NCBI GenBank assembly: GCA_023634235.1
Contig: JAMKCF010000126.1
Span: 124,001 to 188,000, forward strand
From: Pisaster brevispinus
Lineage: Eukaryota > Echinodermata > Asteroidea > Forcipulatida > Asteriidae
Length of the DNA stretch: 64,000 bases
Direction of reading: 5' to 3'
The stretch's first letter is position 1. Each line of letters begins with the position of its first letter. Positions 11,601 to 26,300 of this stretch are shown one piece after another. The position numbers and the translations under genes are program-made. Below the pieces are notes generated by a model, which saw only the letters and a program-made list of their open reading frames with translations, made no database searches and was not told the origin of the DNA.

Positions 11601-14600
11601 TCCCTCCATAACGCACGCCTTGGCAAACATTTACAGCGTCATCATACTTCATAATTTGTAAATTAAAATAACGTTGTAAAATTAATTGTTTATTATTTTC
11701 AAAATCCTTCAAAATTCTGGCGATAAAGTCCCTAGTCTTGATATTTACTAGCCGCGATCGTTCATTTCAGTAAACGAACGTTAAAACACGCATGCACATT
11801 GTTAGTCTGGCTCTCTCCTCCATGTTCCATACCACAATACGTAGGCGAGTAGGGAAACACACACCTCGATTTTCCAGGGGTTAGAAGACGTGCGGTGGAG
11901 TCTAATCGCGACCTCCTTCCGGTGATATATTATACAAAATGTTAACCTCGTATTCATAAACACATCGCTCTCGCCGCACAATTTTCCCTAATGTGGGCCG
12001 ATCGTTCGACCGATCGTTCAATGGAAAATGTATTGCAAAAGAAGCTTTAAATAAGCGATCCTTTATTTACGATTTAATACGAATCCATTAAAAATGATTG
12101 TTGATGAAAAAAGTATTATTTTGTAGGTAAAATATACCCCCATGGTATTATTAAGGGCAGAAATTAGGGGATAAGATCGTTCAAAAACGCAAGTTTGTGA
12201 ATTTCACTTCCATTTTTTTTTTTTTTTTTAGCTTCGACAATTGTATGCACTTTTGAGTGTTTAGATAAATAAGTGTATGGGAGATTTTGTTGATAAAGTG
12301 TCCAGTGTACAACCAATTGTACCTTCACAAGATCCCTTGCCATGTCGTTTTAAGTACATCACTACCCGCTGTTTAGTTTTAAGAAAACCGACTTTAAATT
12401 GACCAGCCAGTACCACAAAAATCACACGCCTAGAAGAATCCAGGTGTGCTTTTTTCACACACCTGGAATTTTCAAATCAGAAGGACTGCATGTAGTTGTA
12501 GCATGGTCATGACACTTGTGTAGTTTCAACCAAAGATCATAAAGCGCCGCAAGATGGGCAACTGTAGAGCTCTACTGTTAGATTGAGAAGTACGGCATGC
12601 GGGTGCCATTTCAGTAAGCAAATTGTTCTAGCATTGACAGCATCTGTCATTGTCTGTTGTTGCATCAAAAGAGTTGCTTTCTGAAATGGCTTCCAGTGCA
12701 TACATCATTTCAGCCCCATCTTGCGCTACACATTCTTTGGTGTCAACCACGCCTGTCAATAAAATGTGGACAATGGTGTCAGTGCTAATTGTGTTTTGTC
12801 CATTGCACGCTGTGTTGTCCATTGCAGGCTCAAACAATGTTACATTACAGTTACACACCAGGGCCCAATTTCATGCTGAAGCACAAAAAGTAGCTAAGCA
12901 CCTCAAAATTATGCTTACTAGAGTATTGTTACCAGCCAAACTATCATGTCACATGTACAATTTGTGACTGGTATTCTGCTCATTTATGCTACATAAGCAA
13001 ACAACTGTTAAGCAGTAATTTCTGCTTAAGTACATGTAGCTCTATGAAATTGGGCCCTGCTTACATGTATCTACACAATCCTTTTCATTCACAGGTCACA
13101 TATAATTTGTACAAACAATATGTAGGCCCTACAGCAATGCTGATAAGAACAGTATTTATAAAGATGATTACTTGTTCATAAGAATTGTCCAAGATGTATA
13201 TTGTGAGATAATGATTTATGGTTACAAGTACATGTATAATGCATGAGGTTATCTTACTAACACATGAACATATTGGAAATAAAATATGGACAGGAATTCA
13301 GGCTCATGAAGGGGCACGGTAATTTTCCTCTGGTTAGGGAGCACTCAATGAGGAAAATGTAAATTTGTGTCGGAATTTTGCAAAGGGCACCACAGCAAAA
13401 GCACAGGGCACCACGGCAATCGATGTGGGTGCCATGGGTTATTTCAAGACCTGCGGATTTTATGTACATTGTATATTCTTGGACTATGACCCAGTCTCAA
13501 AAGTAATGCTGCATGAAAAAAAGTTGGGGTGATAAGTCTGAACTAATTATCTTGTAACAGACTGTGCAAATCTCACGCAAATCAAACACAAGAAATTAAG
13601 TCAAACAAAGATTATATTTTTTGTGAGATCAAATCTTCTTTTCAAACTCTACTCATAAAAAAATTCTTGAAAATAAAAATACCTACATGTATAGCAATTC
13701 ATTGTAATGTACAATTTCAATGTTTTTTATAGCACAAATAATTTGTGACAATTAGCATTGAAGCAAAATTAAAACTTGGGATGAGGATGCCTATATTTTA
13801 GAAACCCCATATTGCCAGTCACCCCAGAATTTACCCAACCATTAGATAGGTTTGATAATAATAAGAACGTCAGTCGGGCAACATTCTTAACTGTTTCAAG
13901 TAACTGGAAACTGAGGTCAAGACTTTCATATATTTTACTGCAAAGTTTTAATTCCCCCCCCCAAAAAAAAAAAAATAAAATAAAATAAAATTTAACACCC
14001 AGAAACTACTGTACATTCAATTTAAGTATTTGAAGAAACAGAAGATTTGCACACGTAAAACTCATTAAATAGTTGGGAGCCAACTTGGTCCCGGAAGTTT
14101 GATTATGAGACTTGCTCAGTCTGTTGTACAACAAAATGTACATGTATGACCAGGTCTCAAAAATAATACTAGATAAGTTGGGGGGGGGGGGGGGGTGATA
14201 AGTCCGAACTAATTATCTTGTAATTGTACGGCAAAATGTATTCACATTGCTACAACACTAAAACAGCACAGGACATAACTCATAATGAAAGATCAAAAGA
14301 ACATCCTGTTTCAAGTATTATTTTTTTTACCATAGCCACTTGGACTGATCTACGCACTTAAATCAACCTTGGCCCAATTCCATGGCACTGCTACCGTAAG
14401 CAAAACAGCTTGAGGCTTACGGCAACAGAACATTCAGTGCTCACGTACATGTAAATGCATTTCACAAGATAGTTAGGAATTTGTGTTCTGTACACTTGCT
14501 TATTTCCCATTACTTCAGTGTACTTCAAGCATTCTCTGCTCACACAGCTGGCACAGACAATTTGCTTCATGAGCAAAACGGAAAAAGGACAACGGAAAAC

Positions 14601-17364
14601 GGCGATTATAGAGCCTCTGACATCACGTTTCTATAACATCATGGGAGGTCTGCCATGCTGGAGTAATAAGAACACGTAGGATACGCATGTGTGTAGTACC
14701 ATCCGGCATTGCGTTTCGTAGCGGGTATGCAGTTTTAGTACCATGTGTGCATGAGGTGCGCATGTACACACTCCAGCATGGCAACAAGTCATTCGGGAAC
14801 GGTAAACAGAGAATGACTGTAAGCATTGAAATGCAGCGGGAAGCAGCCCCATGGAAACGGGTGCCTGTTTTCCCCATACAGTCCATAATCGTCAAACTGA
14901 CCAATGACTTCTGTGTAAATTTACAGGCCTTGTGCTTGAGCTTTTTGTACAGTAGCCCACTGGGGCTAGTAAACTGTGCGTTTTACTTGCCCCCAGGAAG
15001 TTTCAGTTGCCCAGATTTTAAATCATACAATGTCATAAATGTATCTTTCTGATGTAGCGACCACAACCGGTTTATTGGTCAAATGAGGTTACATTCACAC
15101 ACTCAAAAATGAATTAACACATTTTTAAACATGTATTATTCACATCTGAAAAGAAAGAATAAGCCCTAAAAACAAGTAGGTTACACAGTTTTTCACACAT
15201 GCCACAGGGCAATTTGGGAAGTGATGTTTACTAGCCCATAGCAGTTTTTACTAGACAATGTACGCCTGGCTAGTGTTAAGTGTGGGCCCTGATTTTAACG
15301 AAGTCTTACCAGCACTTGCTCCGCCTCCTCCTCCTCCGCCTCCTTTCGCAGGTCCTTCAGCGCCCGGGGGTGGTGCATATTTTATTTGCAGTGCAATTTC
15401 TCCCTGTAAAAGAACATTTTGTAAAAAAGGATGTTTCAGGCGATGTAGAGTGTGGATTTTTTCACATGGTATTTATACATTGTTTAAAGATATTAATACA
15501 GGATAGGGCTGAAAAAATAGTTGCAGACATAGTTCATGTTTTTTTGTGATCAACCATATACATAAAATACCAATGTGGCAATTTGGGCTTAATCTGTGTG
15601 TGAGTTAGGAGAAAATAGTGAAAAACCACGCACAAATTTCAGCATGTAAACACATTGTTCTTAATTTTGGTTTTAACAACTGAAATCAGCTGACATTTTT
15701 TTTCTTCTTCATGTTTTCAGATGCAGTTTTCTCGAATATGACTTCATTTCAGAGGAACATGTTTCCCAGTTTCTGGTATGAACTTCATAATCAGTAAGTT
15801 TTCAGACTAAAATTAAACATCATATATGATGTTTTTTATCCTTACCTATCCTGTATTTTTAAAATGTCATACTTAAATCCAAACCACCCTTCAAAACCTA
15901 AGAGCATGTTTTGCTTTGATTCTGTTGGACTGAGAACTGCACTAGTAAACTGATTATGTTTTACATGGGATCAGACTGTACAAGTACCATCAATAATCCA
16001 GAGGTCCAACAGTTTGGGTGTTGAGTTACCATTTGGTGTTTGATTTTAAGTAAATATTTTGGGTTGAAAACATCACTAGAGCGGGACATGAACCTGCGAA
16101 CTCCGGATTACCATGTTGATTTACTTACAGTGAGGAAGAATCGTAGGAGCTCATCGAAGGAAGTTTGTCAGAAAAACTTTTTTTTTTCCTAAGCTACTTT
16201 TTGTGCTTCACCAGCTCTATGAAATTGGGCCCTGATCTTTATGGGCCCATCCAATGTCTTGCTCCTTTTTTCACATACTTCACTTTGCAATATTGTGATT
16301 TTTTTCTTTTTCCTTTGATTTTTTAAAATTTATATTATTATTTTTTTTTTGGGGGGGGATTAATACTGTGGAACAGAATTACACTAAAATGATCCTGTCA
16401 ATCGAGGCAATTTACAGGCAATCAATTCCAGGCAATTTCCAAGAAGAAAATGCATCTGCATTTCTATTATTTATAAGACATTGCTAGAAAAAAAATTACT
16501 CCTGCTGCTACTGAAAGGCTCCTTTTGCATGCAGTGCAGTCGGGTTGCCTCGTCAAAGCTGCCAGTAAAAAATTGCCCCAGTGTGACAAAGCCCTAGGGA
16601 TCCCTGTGGTTACGATAGTTACCGTGGTCGGTCGTTTGTTGCCATCTAAGAGTTTCCAGGTGCTATTTAGGGAGCCACTCTTTGACTGAAGCAGGTCACG
16701 GAGGGGAATGGTCGTCGTCCCAAGCAATCTGTATTACAGGGAAGGAAAGATTTGACCTTCAGCTCATAATTACTGTACGTGGGCACTGTATTACATCCAT
16801 CCTGGATACCAAGTCAAAACAAACCTTTGCGGTGTAAACGAAAAAGGTTTTTTTTTTTTTCGCCAGAATGACATGTACCCAAAGTACACAGGCATGATAC
16901 TTCGTTATTGTAAGGGCAAGGCTTTTTCCCCCCTCATTAAAGGGCAACTCTGTGAGGGAAATAAACAAATTGTACTGGAACACTTCAATGCGCTGATCAG
17001 GGGCATGGAGGCAACTGTATCGAGCCCTTGTACATGTCCATCCTGTACGCAGTCAGGCCTACTACTCTTTTACATGTAAGGGCAAGGCAGATGTTTCTTT
17101 TGTAAAGGGCGCATAAAAAAAAAATTATCAATTTCTCCAGGAACATTTCAAGGGGCAAGAAGTTAATGGCCCGGGGGCTTGAAGACAATTGCTCTGATAC
17201 CTCCAGGAAATGGTAGGTCTTGGAAATGCATCAACCATTTTTTAAAGTTTGTTATTTACTTGCTTCGTCACAATCATGTTTGAATGAAATCAGTGAGTCT
17301 TGGGGCTGTTTTTTAACAAGTTAGGCATACAGGTTGAAAGCAATTCAAATCAAATTTCAAGTGC

Positions 17365-17395
<31 letters not shown>

Positions 17396-20300
17396 CCTGC
17401 AAGTTTATTTGATGACTGATTGATGATGATTGGTATACCAGCACCAAATACAAACTGTAAAATCTGACATTTAAAAGTGACCCTGACAGCAAAAGTACAA
17501 TTTTTCAGCTACATAAATCCTCCACAAACATGAATGCAACACATACATGTAGGGCCTAGTACAAACATGCGATGTAGTGTTTTTCCAATTTAATTCAATC
17601 GATTTATTTTATTCTTTTTTTTTTCTTCATGGCCGTACCGAGGACAACAGGAACAGGAAGTTTGAAGAGTTACCGCACCGTGTCCATGACACGAGCAGTC
17701 AACAAGCCGTCAATGAAATTTCACAATCATGACCAGTTTCAAAGAGTCAGACTCCAAGTCTTAGTAGGAGTCTACTTTTATTGTTGATCATGAAATGCCA
17801 ACCTAAAAAAAAAGACTCGACAGAATGCCAAGTGGGAGTCAAAGCTTAGTTTTGTTTATTTACTTACAGATCTGTTTTAACATCTTTGGGCTGTATAATG
17901 CACAACATGTACAACATGATGTAATATCATACAAATGTACATTGAAGATAGGGTCATACTTTGGTAATGACCCCCAAAATAATAATGTAGTTTTTATCAG
18001 AAAGCCTATTTGTTATAAAGATGGTCACGGTAGAAAGCATCCAGCGAAATGGTTTCATTTGAAGTGCCTCCAATGTATTGTCTGCAAAGTTCCCAAGCAG
18101 GCGACTTTTGGAAATATCTATGGTGTCCGTATAAATTCTGCCCTCAATACAGTCAGAGATGCATTTGGTACCCGCTGCCAATTCGCTTATCGTGGATGGG
18201 TTTAACATTCTTGATGAAAACACATTTTGTTGCTGTTTTCTCAGCAAGTAGACACTGTAATCAACTGACACTTTCGCAGGTGACTGTTATCGTAAAAGTG
18301 TATCTTTCTTGATAATTTTGCCTTCAAATCAGCATTTCATTGACCAAAACCAATCTGATGATCCTACATGTACCTGTACAGTGCAAGTTGTATCAATGAG
18401 AAACATGTACACACTGTACTATGATTTTATGAAAACAGACCTAAGAAAACTTGAAGAATCAAATCGGGCAAGAAACTCTTTTCTGCACATGTATCCTGAA
18501 CATCAAAGTCAAAGGGACACACTGAACATAATGTAGATCAGCATTTTGTAAAGGTCATCCTTTGTTTACAAAAGGAGTGACCTTGCGTATTCCAGAGCAT
18601 CAAAATGTCAGCATAAATTCAAGAGTTATTACATGTAAAAGTAAAAGCTTCACTAGTTTTGAGATGTGCCCCCTTTCTTCATTTCAAAAGTTGATAAATT
18701 TCAGACAGTTGCAATCTCCATAACAAAACAGATTTGAGCCGTGTACAAATCGTGCCTGCAGGAAGTCCAGGCTCTGCATGGCTCATTTGTAAACACGTGA
18801 TGTCACAGGTTAGATGGTCTGCATTGATGTATACACTTAGAGCTCAACTTTATAAAGCCTGCAAGTACAAAACTTTGCTTAGCACAGAAAAATCAAGCCC
18901 TTGGAATTATTCTTGGTTCTTCGCATACCAAGTTGCGTTATGCAGTAACTTATTATTTGGCCGAGCGGTTTAGAGCATCGAACTCAAGTTCCGATGGCTG
19001 AGTCATCAGGGTGTGGGTTCAGATCCCGGTCATGACACTTGTATCCTTGAGCAAGACAATTAACTATAATTGTTTCTCATCACCCAGGAGTAAATGGGTA
19101 CCTTTACCGGCAGAGATGGTTCTTATGTGAATGATTTAGCTAAGTAAGTGCGCTACATATATGTACTTGGCAGCACAGGCTGTATTTAACTCCCCAGGGA
19201 GCTGAGATGTTTTAAGGAATGAAATAAATGGCCCAGTGACCAGTGGTACTAATGTTTGAAGCGCATTGATCATTCTTTGGAATTGCGCTATACTGTAAGA
19301 GTCGGTATTATTATTATTATTATTAACTCAGTATGCAATTGTTACATGATATTTGACTTGATGAACTGGTTTTAAAACAAAATTAACACCAGATGTAAAT
19401 TTACAGAATCTGCCAGATGAGCTGGGTACATGTTCGTGTTTACATAAATTTGTATGCATTGTATACAAACCAATGCAATTTACATGTAATAAACATGCTA
19501 CATGTAATGAAGCATCAAAAGACAATGCCAATTATTTAATTACACAGAGCTGCCAGTTGATGACACTGCAAGAACAACACGGAAATAATCAATACATGCA
19601 TACTGTTCTTCATTGTATAGAATACACTAAAATCAATAGTGATTGTCAATGTAATGTAAATTATGCATCTGTACTTGATACATTGCGTGGTGGGACAACT
19701 GCTGGCAACACATTCTTTTGAATACCCCCCCCCCCCCCCCCCCCGATGTACTAATTATAAGACCAAGTTTCTGCCACATTTCAAGCCTGGAATTACACAA
19801 GGCTATGGCCACTACTGCCCTGGTCTTGCCCCCCCCCCCCCCCCCTTAAAAGTTTCCTATAGATTTTAAGAGCAAAATGAAAATGCTATCATGAACGCGA
19901 TGAAGTCCTGGGCCCAAGCCAGAAAGGTAGCCAAGTTCTACAAAGTTATGCTTACCAGAATAATGTTACCAGCCAAATTACCAGGTTGCTTACCAAAATA
20001 AGGTTACCAGCATATTTGACTGGTATCCTGCTTACTTCTGCTTAGCAAATAATTTTTGAGCAATATTTCTTGCTTAAAAGCAGGCCCTGATGACATTGGG
20101 CCGGGGCCTGCATTCCTGGAGGTTCTTAAAGACAGTACTGTATGAGTAATTTAACGAGAGAGTGTATCATCATAAAGGAAGGAAATCATCCATTGTATTA
20201 GCAACTAGACTTAGTGTGAACTTTCATGGTCTTTCATTAAAGCCATGAAAAGAAACTACTGGATGTAGCAGTTCATTGTTAAATGCAACTCGTTTAGTTT

Positions 20301-23300
20301 ATTGAATGCGTTGCATCGTGAGCCAGACATGCATGAAGGGCCAACCCTTTTTTTTAAGGGAGCCTCTATGAATTTCATGTTACCATAGAACACTGTTCCA
20401 TTCACATGTACAGTATAACAGAGATTGGAGATTGTACTGGTTGTGTTTGGTGGCTTTGAAGGTCATACATGTGTACAGTGTAATTGCTGGAGTGCATGCA
20501 ATGTATTGTATGGTGTACTTCCTTTTGTAAACATGTTATTACTACAGGTATGATATTTTTCACAGTGGGTGTGTACTGCGGCAGTCAAATACACTGTAGC
20601 TAAAGGACACACACAGTGTAAGTGTGGAGGGTACCAGCAAAGCCTGTAACCACAATTCAAGAACAGAGCTGCGGCTTGACAAGTTTTTGATTATTTATAT
20701 TGCGATCGTAACCCCCAAGAAATCAGGGCTAAATTAATTTTTTTATTCGGCTCAGCATAATTACTGGTGGGGGATTTTTGTAACAAAACCAGAGTCAAAC
20801 TGAGAAAAGCTATTCACACAGACTGTTATTATGTGAACAAGCGTTTGAAAAGATTGATCTCATTTGTCTTCTGTTCTGGGTGTGTACTGCCATGACTGCA
20901 CAGCAGTCAATACACTGTAGCTGAAGGACACACAGTCTTACATGTAGTGTGAGTGGGACCATCCTAGCCAACCTACATTTAGTCCAGAAAAGAGCTGCAG
21001 GCTTTTCAAAAATGTTTATTTGGTATTTCATCCTTTCTTTTGGGATCCCAAAGAAATCTGCAGGCCTGGAATTACACTGAGGCCATGGCCTCTGTTGCGC
21101 CTGGTCTTGGCCTTGATGCCCCTTCCAAAGTTTCTCATAGACTTTAAGATTTTCCAATGGAACTGCCCTTTACAAAATAAAAATTACTTTGCCCTGTCAA
21201 AGTTGAAATGCCAGGCATGAATCACGGCTCAATATGGGGAGAAAATCCACAAGACCGAAGGGGCGGGCTGAGCTCAACATAATAACTGTACTAGAATTTT
21301 CTTTACACGACAAGAGTTGCACTGAGAAAAATCTACACAGTTTAACACATAAACTGTTTTAAAGCATTACAAAAGATTTATCTTATTTGTCTGACATGTA
21401 CATGTATCCATGGGTGAATTTCGCTACCCAACAGAATAAAAAATATTTACACATGTACCAGACTCAAAGTCAACATTTTTTTGCACATAATTTTACATGT
21501 ACAGTGTGTATATTAAAGATACCACACTGAGAGTCAATTGAAAGACAAGACTGCCGCGCTTGTCCAGTTCTGAGTTTAATGGCCCAATGCTAAAAACCGC
21601 TGGCCCTCAGGCATGCTGCCTATGGTAAATTTCAAGCCCTGAAAATACACATTTTCAGTATGTCACTAACAAAAATACTTTTATTAATAAAAAGATTGCT
21701 TTATTAGTCATCATGATTGCACAATGTCATATTTTCATACTGGTATGTAGTACTTTAATGACCAGGGCCCAATTTCATCAACTGATCAAGCACAAAAAGT
21801 AGCTAAGCGCAACAAAATTAACATTCTTACCAGAATAAGGTTACCAGCCAAAATACCATGATGGCACATGTGCCATCTGTGACTGGTATCCTGCATATTG
21901 TTGCTTAGCAGGAGTTAGTTGAGTGATGTTTTCTGCTTCAGCAGCTCTTTGAAACTGGGCCCAGTCGTCGTAAAATAGAAACCTACATATGTGTACACGT
22001 ACATGTACCAGTACAAAACTATAATTAGGCATTTTAAAAAAATACGAGGGCCCGCTCTTCACTGCGTTGTGACGGCCTGTCAGAAAAGTTGCTGTGTGAT
22101 AGTGGGATAGTCAGTAAGAAAACTAGTGTGCAACACCTGCCACTATTTTAGAAAACCATGTACCCTACATGTATGTGTAAATAAAACCAGACTCAGGCCT
22201 GGATACTTCACGGAGGCAACAGAGGCAAATTGTCTCTGTTGCCCTTGGTCATTGCATCGGTCGGTACCCCTTGAAATGTTCCAATAGATACAATTCCTCT
22301 TAGAGGTGCCCTTTACCAAGGAGAAAACGCCTTGGCTTGGTGCCCTTGCCCTTTCCAAAAACAAAGCACCCAGCAGAGCATAGGATTGCATCCAATCTCT
22401 TCCTGGTTAATATTGACTGAAATGAAAGTGTCGACATTGTTGTTGTTATACTGTGGTAAATTTTATCAAGTACTTTAAACGGGTGAGTCAGAATTTTGCT
22501 AGCTGGTATTCACTGGCATGACTGGTGGGATATTCTGGGAAAAATTGTTTAGAGGCCTGCTGCTATCCAGAGCATTCAGGTTGGCTAAAGGTTTTTTTCC
22601 CCCTGCCTTCCACCTCTGTGGACCCCGGTTCAAATCCCACTTTGGACAAGAGCCTTACACATGGATCGGGATTTCAGTCAACTTCATGCACCTGAATTTT
22701 TGCGTTGGTTTCCCCCAGTTGGGGTTTTTCCTACATCCAAAACTGAGTTTTCTACAGCATGCTCTCCTCATATCAGGTCACAGTGCAAGACAGGTTCTTT
22801 GGTTTCATTACCAGAACGACATAAGTCCAGGGCTCGATTTCACAAAGCACTTAGACTCATCTTAAAATGAGTTGTTGATATCGCCATCGTAGTTTGTATT
22901 TACTTAGCAACTATGAGTGATACACTGTTTTGATTAATTTTAGCCCCTGTATCCTACAACTTGTATAACGCACAAGAGTGCCCTACTCACCGATTGCGTC
23001 CAATCTTTTCATGGTCTTTGACTTCCACTTCAAGAGAATCTGCTGATGTGAGTGGTTTGCCTTTAAGATCCCACGTGAATGTCTGTCAAATAATCATTGG
23101 AGTCATCATTGTCATAAAAAACAGGTAGAGTAATAAGTGTCAGAATAAGCAAGTTGAATACAGTGCACAGCAGGGATTGAATTTTAAGAAGATCTCCACT
23201 AGACCACAGGTCTTGTCACTCGGAACTTCCCACTGGACCAGAAGTAGATTTTATAAGACCTTGAATACATTGGGTGTTTTTTCTTTTGTTTTTTCCCTGA

Positions 23301-26300
23301 AGGTTCAGACATGCGGCGGTTTGGAAGTGAAAAGTATATGAAGTTACTGAGTGAAATACAGTCAAGTGTGGACGAACTAATGAGAAACTGTGCACAAGTT
23401 AACTAGAAATCACATTGCAAAACAATACTATACATGTACTATGTGTAAAGTATACTCGAACAATAGTTAAGGCAAGCACTCAAGTGAAGTACATCATTTA
23501 ACTACAAATATTTGTTTCTTGTCTTTTTGTTTTTTTTGCGCATTCATTTGTGTACATTGTGTGCACGTACAAAATGTACAATTACCATGTAGGCCCCTAT
23601 AACTTGTATAAATTCGTAAATAATCCCCAAGTATTCACCGTATGTATTGATATAAACTGTTTGTCCTTACCTCATTCCATGTTGGATTCAGCTCATCACT
23701 GATTTTCTTGGTCTCATTCTTTGAACCTAAAATGTACAACGTGATTGAAAAAATTGCTTTTATTAAACTGACTAAGAAATTCATAAATAATGATTTAAGT
23801 GTTGACTTTTTTGTAAGTCTCATACCTTGAGGACCTGGAAACTAAGTAATAACATTTAACATATTTTAACATTTAAACTTGAGACTGAATTGTGACTTGA
23901 GACTAAGGAGATCTCTCATTAAATCATGTAAAATTTAGGCATTAAAGTTATTAAATATAACATAAAAAAATTGTAAATAATATGTAAATCATCAAATTTT
24001 CATGAAAGATTTTAGTGTCATGCAACTGAGAAATTTAATAAAACAGTTAAATATCATCTGTTACAATCACTTGAGGTAAACTGTTCTTCCACTTTGGAGG
24101 AAATAAATTATGATAACTTTTCACTTTTTAATTTGGGGTAGAACAAAGAATATTTGACTAGAGCAAGATTTGAACCAACGACCTCCGGTTTAATGTGCCG
24201 GCACTCTACCAACTGAGAGCTCTATCTAGCCCTTTGTTGAGGGTCTCCCTATTTTGTCAATAATCTTTGTTTGGGGGTTCCAGTCAAAAGCCATACAACC
24301 ATTTGCTAACTGTGAAGCCAGGGATCTCACCCAAGGTTATAATTATTATACAACCTGGAAAGTGGCAGCCAGGGGATCACCTTGAGAAGATGGGACTTTT
24401 TATTTCCAAATTTCAAGTTGTAAACCACAAGTGAAACTGACTGGGTAAATTTTGAATAATTTGGGGTTTAGAACAAAGAAAATTTTACTAGAGTGGGATT
24501 CGAACCAAGTTTGACGTGCTGGCGCTCTACCAACTGAGCTACATGTAATGTATCAAGCCCAACTGAGCAAAATGGCCTACCCCTTTTCGCTTTTTAAACC
24601 AGAAGCTCAAGCTCTAATTCACCCGTCTACAATACGTATTTAGTTTACATTTTACATTACATTATTTGTTCTACCAATAACCTTATTGCTGTTTTCTGAA
24701 TTAGTTAAATTTATTTTTAGTCTATTTGCTTTCTCAAATGGAGTACAACTGTACATGCCCATCTAGGGCCTCAACACATCAACTGTTTATGTTAGTCTAA
24801 TTGTACTGAATTTAGTGAATGATGTGTTCTGTTAGCTGTTGTATTTTTTATGGGATGTTTGTTAACAATCCCTGCTCACTTGTGCTTGTAGCATAAACTC
24901 ATCTTATGGGCAATTCCATGGTAACTCGCGTTACATTTAATGGGTAGTTCCATGATTGTTTGGGCTGGTATTCTTTTATTTTGAGGTCAGCTAAATAGAA
25001 TTTCTCTGAGGAACATTACAAGGGTTATGATTAACAACCCCCCCCAAAAAAAAAAAAATTTTAAAACACCTTTTGTCTTCTTTTGGCAACACCTTTATTT
25101 CCGGTAACTCATGTTACATAAAAAGGACATAGCATAAAACCACATCAGCTATGTTTTCAAAGTCTCCTCAAACTGGGCAACCCTGATGGAAACTTTTCTG
25201 TGTTTCTATGACATAGGCATGTATGATGCATGATTACATTCAAATAATAACAAAACAATTGATAACAAATCAGAAAGGACCTCTCATGTCGGTAACTCGC
25301 GTTTCGGTAACTCGCGTTACAGCTTGTCTGCGAAAAAACAATGCCTCATTTCATGCATACATGTATCTAAAGTTCATGTCAAGTTTGCAACATGTACTAC
25401 ATAAAACAAGTTGATAACAAGTAGGATTACCCACTTATGTAACTACTAACTAACTCATCCAGCTACACACTGGCATACATGTCCGTACATACAGTATGTA
25501 TGGTGCACGTACAACTTATGTACATTTATGTTGTGAACAAAATGTTGGATGCATCCAGTATGATTCCATTGGATATTCCGACCAGCTGTACACTACACTT
25601 ACAAAAGTAAATGGAAAGAAATTACTGCTTTCCAGAAAAGGTAAATGAAAAAAGCCATGGGCATGTTACTAAGGAGTGTGCACAAGTGCATTGTGGGTAG
25701 GTCTTCATATTGCTGCCCTCTTTTGTTTTAGTTCAGTTTATATATTATAATTACATTACATTAAGCCCTAAAACACACATGGGCCATACATTTATATTGA
25801 AAAACTGCATCAAACTGATGGTAACTCGTCTTACCTACGGTAACTCGCGTTACATGGTAACTCGTGTTACAGCTTTTAGATGCTTATTTTTTAAATATTG
25901 TGATGAATTAGCAGAAAATGGCATCATAGGAAGTTAAAGTATTGGGTTTAATTAGAAAATAATGAATCTCACCATTTTATTTAGTTCAGAAAAATTATTA
26001 GAGGAAAAAGTAGGTGTTTCGGTAACTCGCGTTACAATGTCTCTAATGCATAATATTCCCATGCGTAGAATTAAGCAGTGATGAAATATCAACTTTCTTT
26101 CTGGGCAGGAAAGAAACATGACTTATAACAATATAATTAATCATTTAGCTTGGTTTTGTTCCATTATTTACTTTGAAATATCATATCATTTCTAATTACC
26201 ATTTTTTCATGGATTTTTTGCACAAATTGTCCTTAAAACAATTTTGGTCATATTTTGAAAAATCTTAAAGCTTAAAAAAAAAAAATGCACAATGCAAAAC

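Larger units (their letters stand above)
10888..15309 (-). other. Ferlin intron 5 and its repeat content
   Basis: A 4.4-kb intron that is almost entirely interspersed repeats: two TIR elements (11017-11158, 11511-12488), a 201-bp MITE (12859-13059), paired direct repeats (13484/14144) and an imperfect inverted repeat (about 14650-14790). Sequence at 15060-15300 is unassigned. Confidence 0.7.
16729..22990 (-). other. Ferlin intron 3 and its repeat content
   Basis: The intron is 6.3 kb. It contains the SINE at 18955-19325, two MITE copies, homopolymers (25 A at 17371-17395; C runs at 19725-19744 and 19829-19845) and three copies of a GGCCTGGA-type repeat. A pair of opposed open frames at 17825-18271 has no recognisable domain. 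Nothing identified in 17400-17820 or 18540-18950. Confidence 0.65.

Noticed and set aside
12628..12967. Opposed frames upstream of and overlapping the 12859 MITE
   Set aside because: The plus frame runs into the MITE terminus and the minus frame has no homology I recognise.
15258..15549. Plus-strand frames with a poly-Pro/Leu run
   Set aside because: Antisense of the Gly-coding tract of ferlin exon 5.
17825..18271. Opposed frames of 126 and 105 codons in ferlin intron 3
   Set aside because: No recognisable domain, no convincing splice sites joining them to anything; possibly transposon debris but not assignable.
18955..19030. Functional tRNA-Leu/Ser gene
   Set aside because: Box A and box B are present but the arms do not pair properly and the sequence continues into a SINE body and TTA tail.
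22518..22870. 115-codon plus-strand frame
   Set aside because: It crosses a SINE-like segment with box B and the start of another dispersed repeat.
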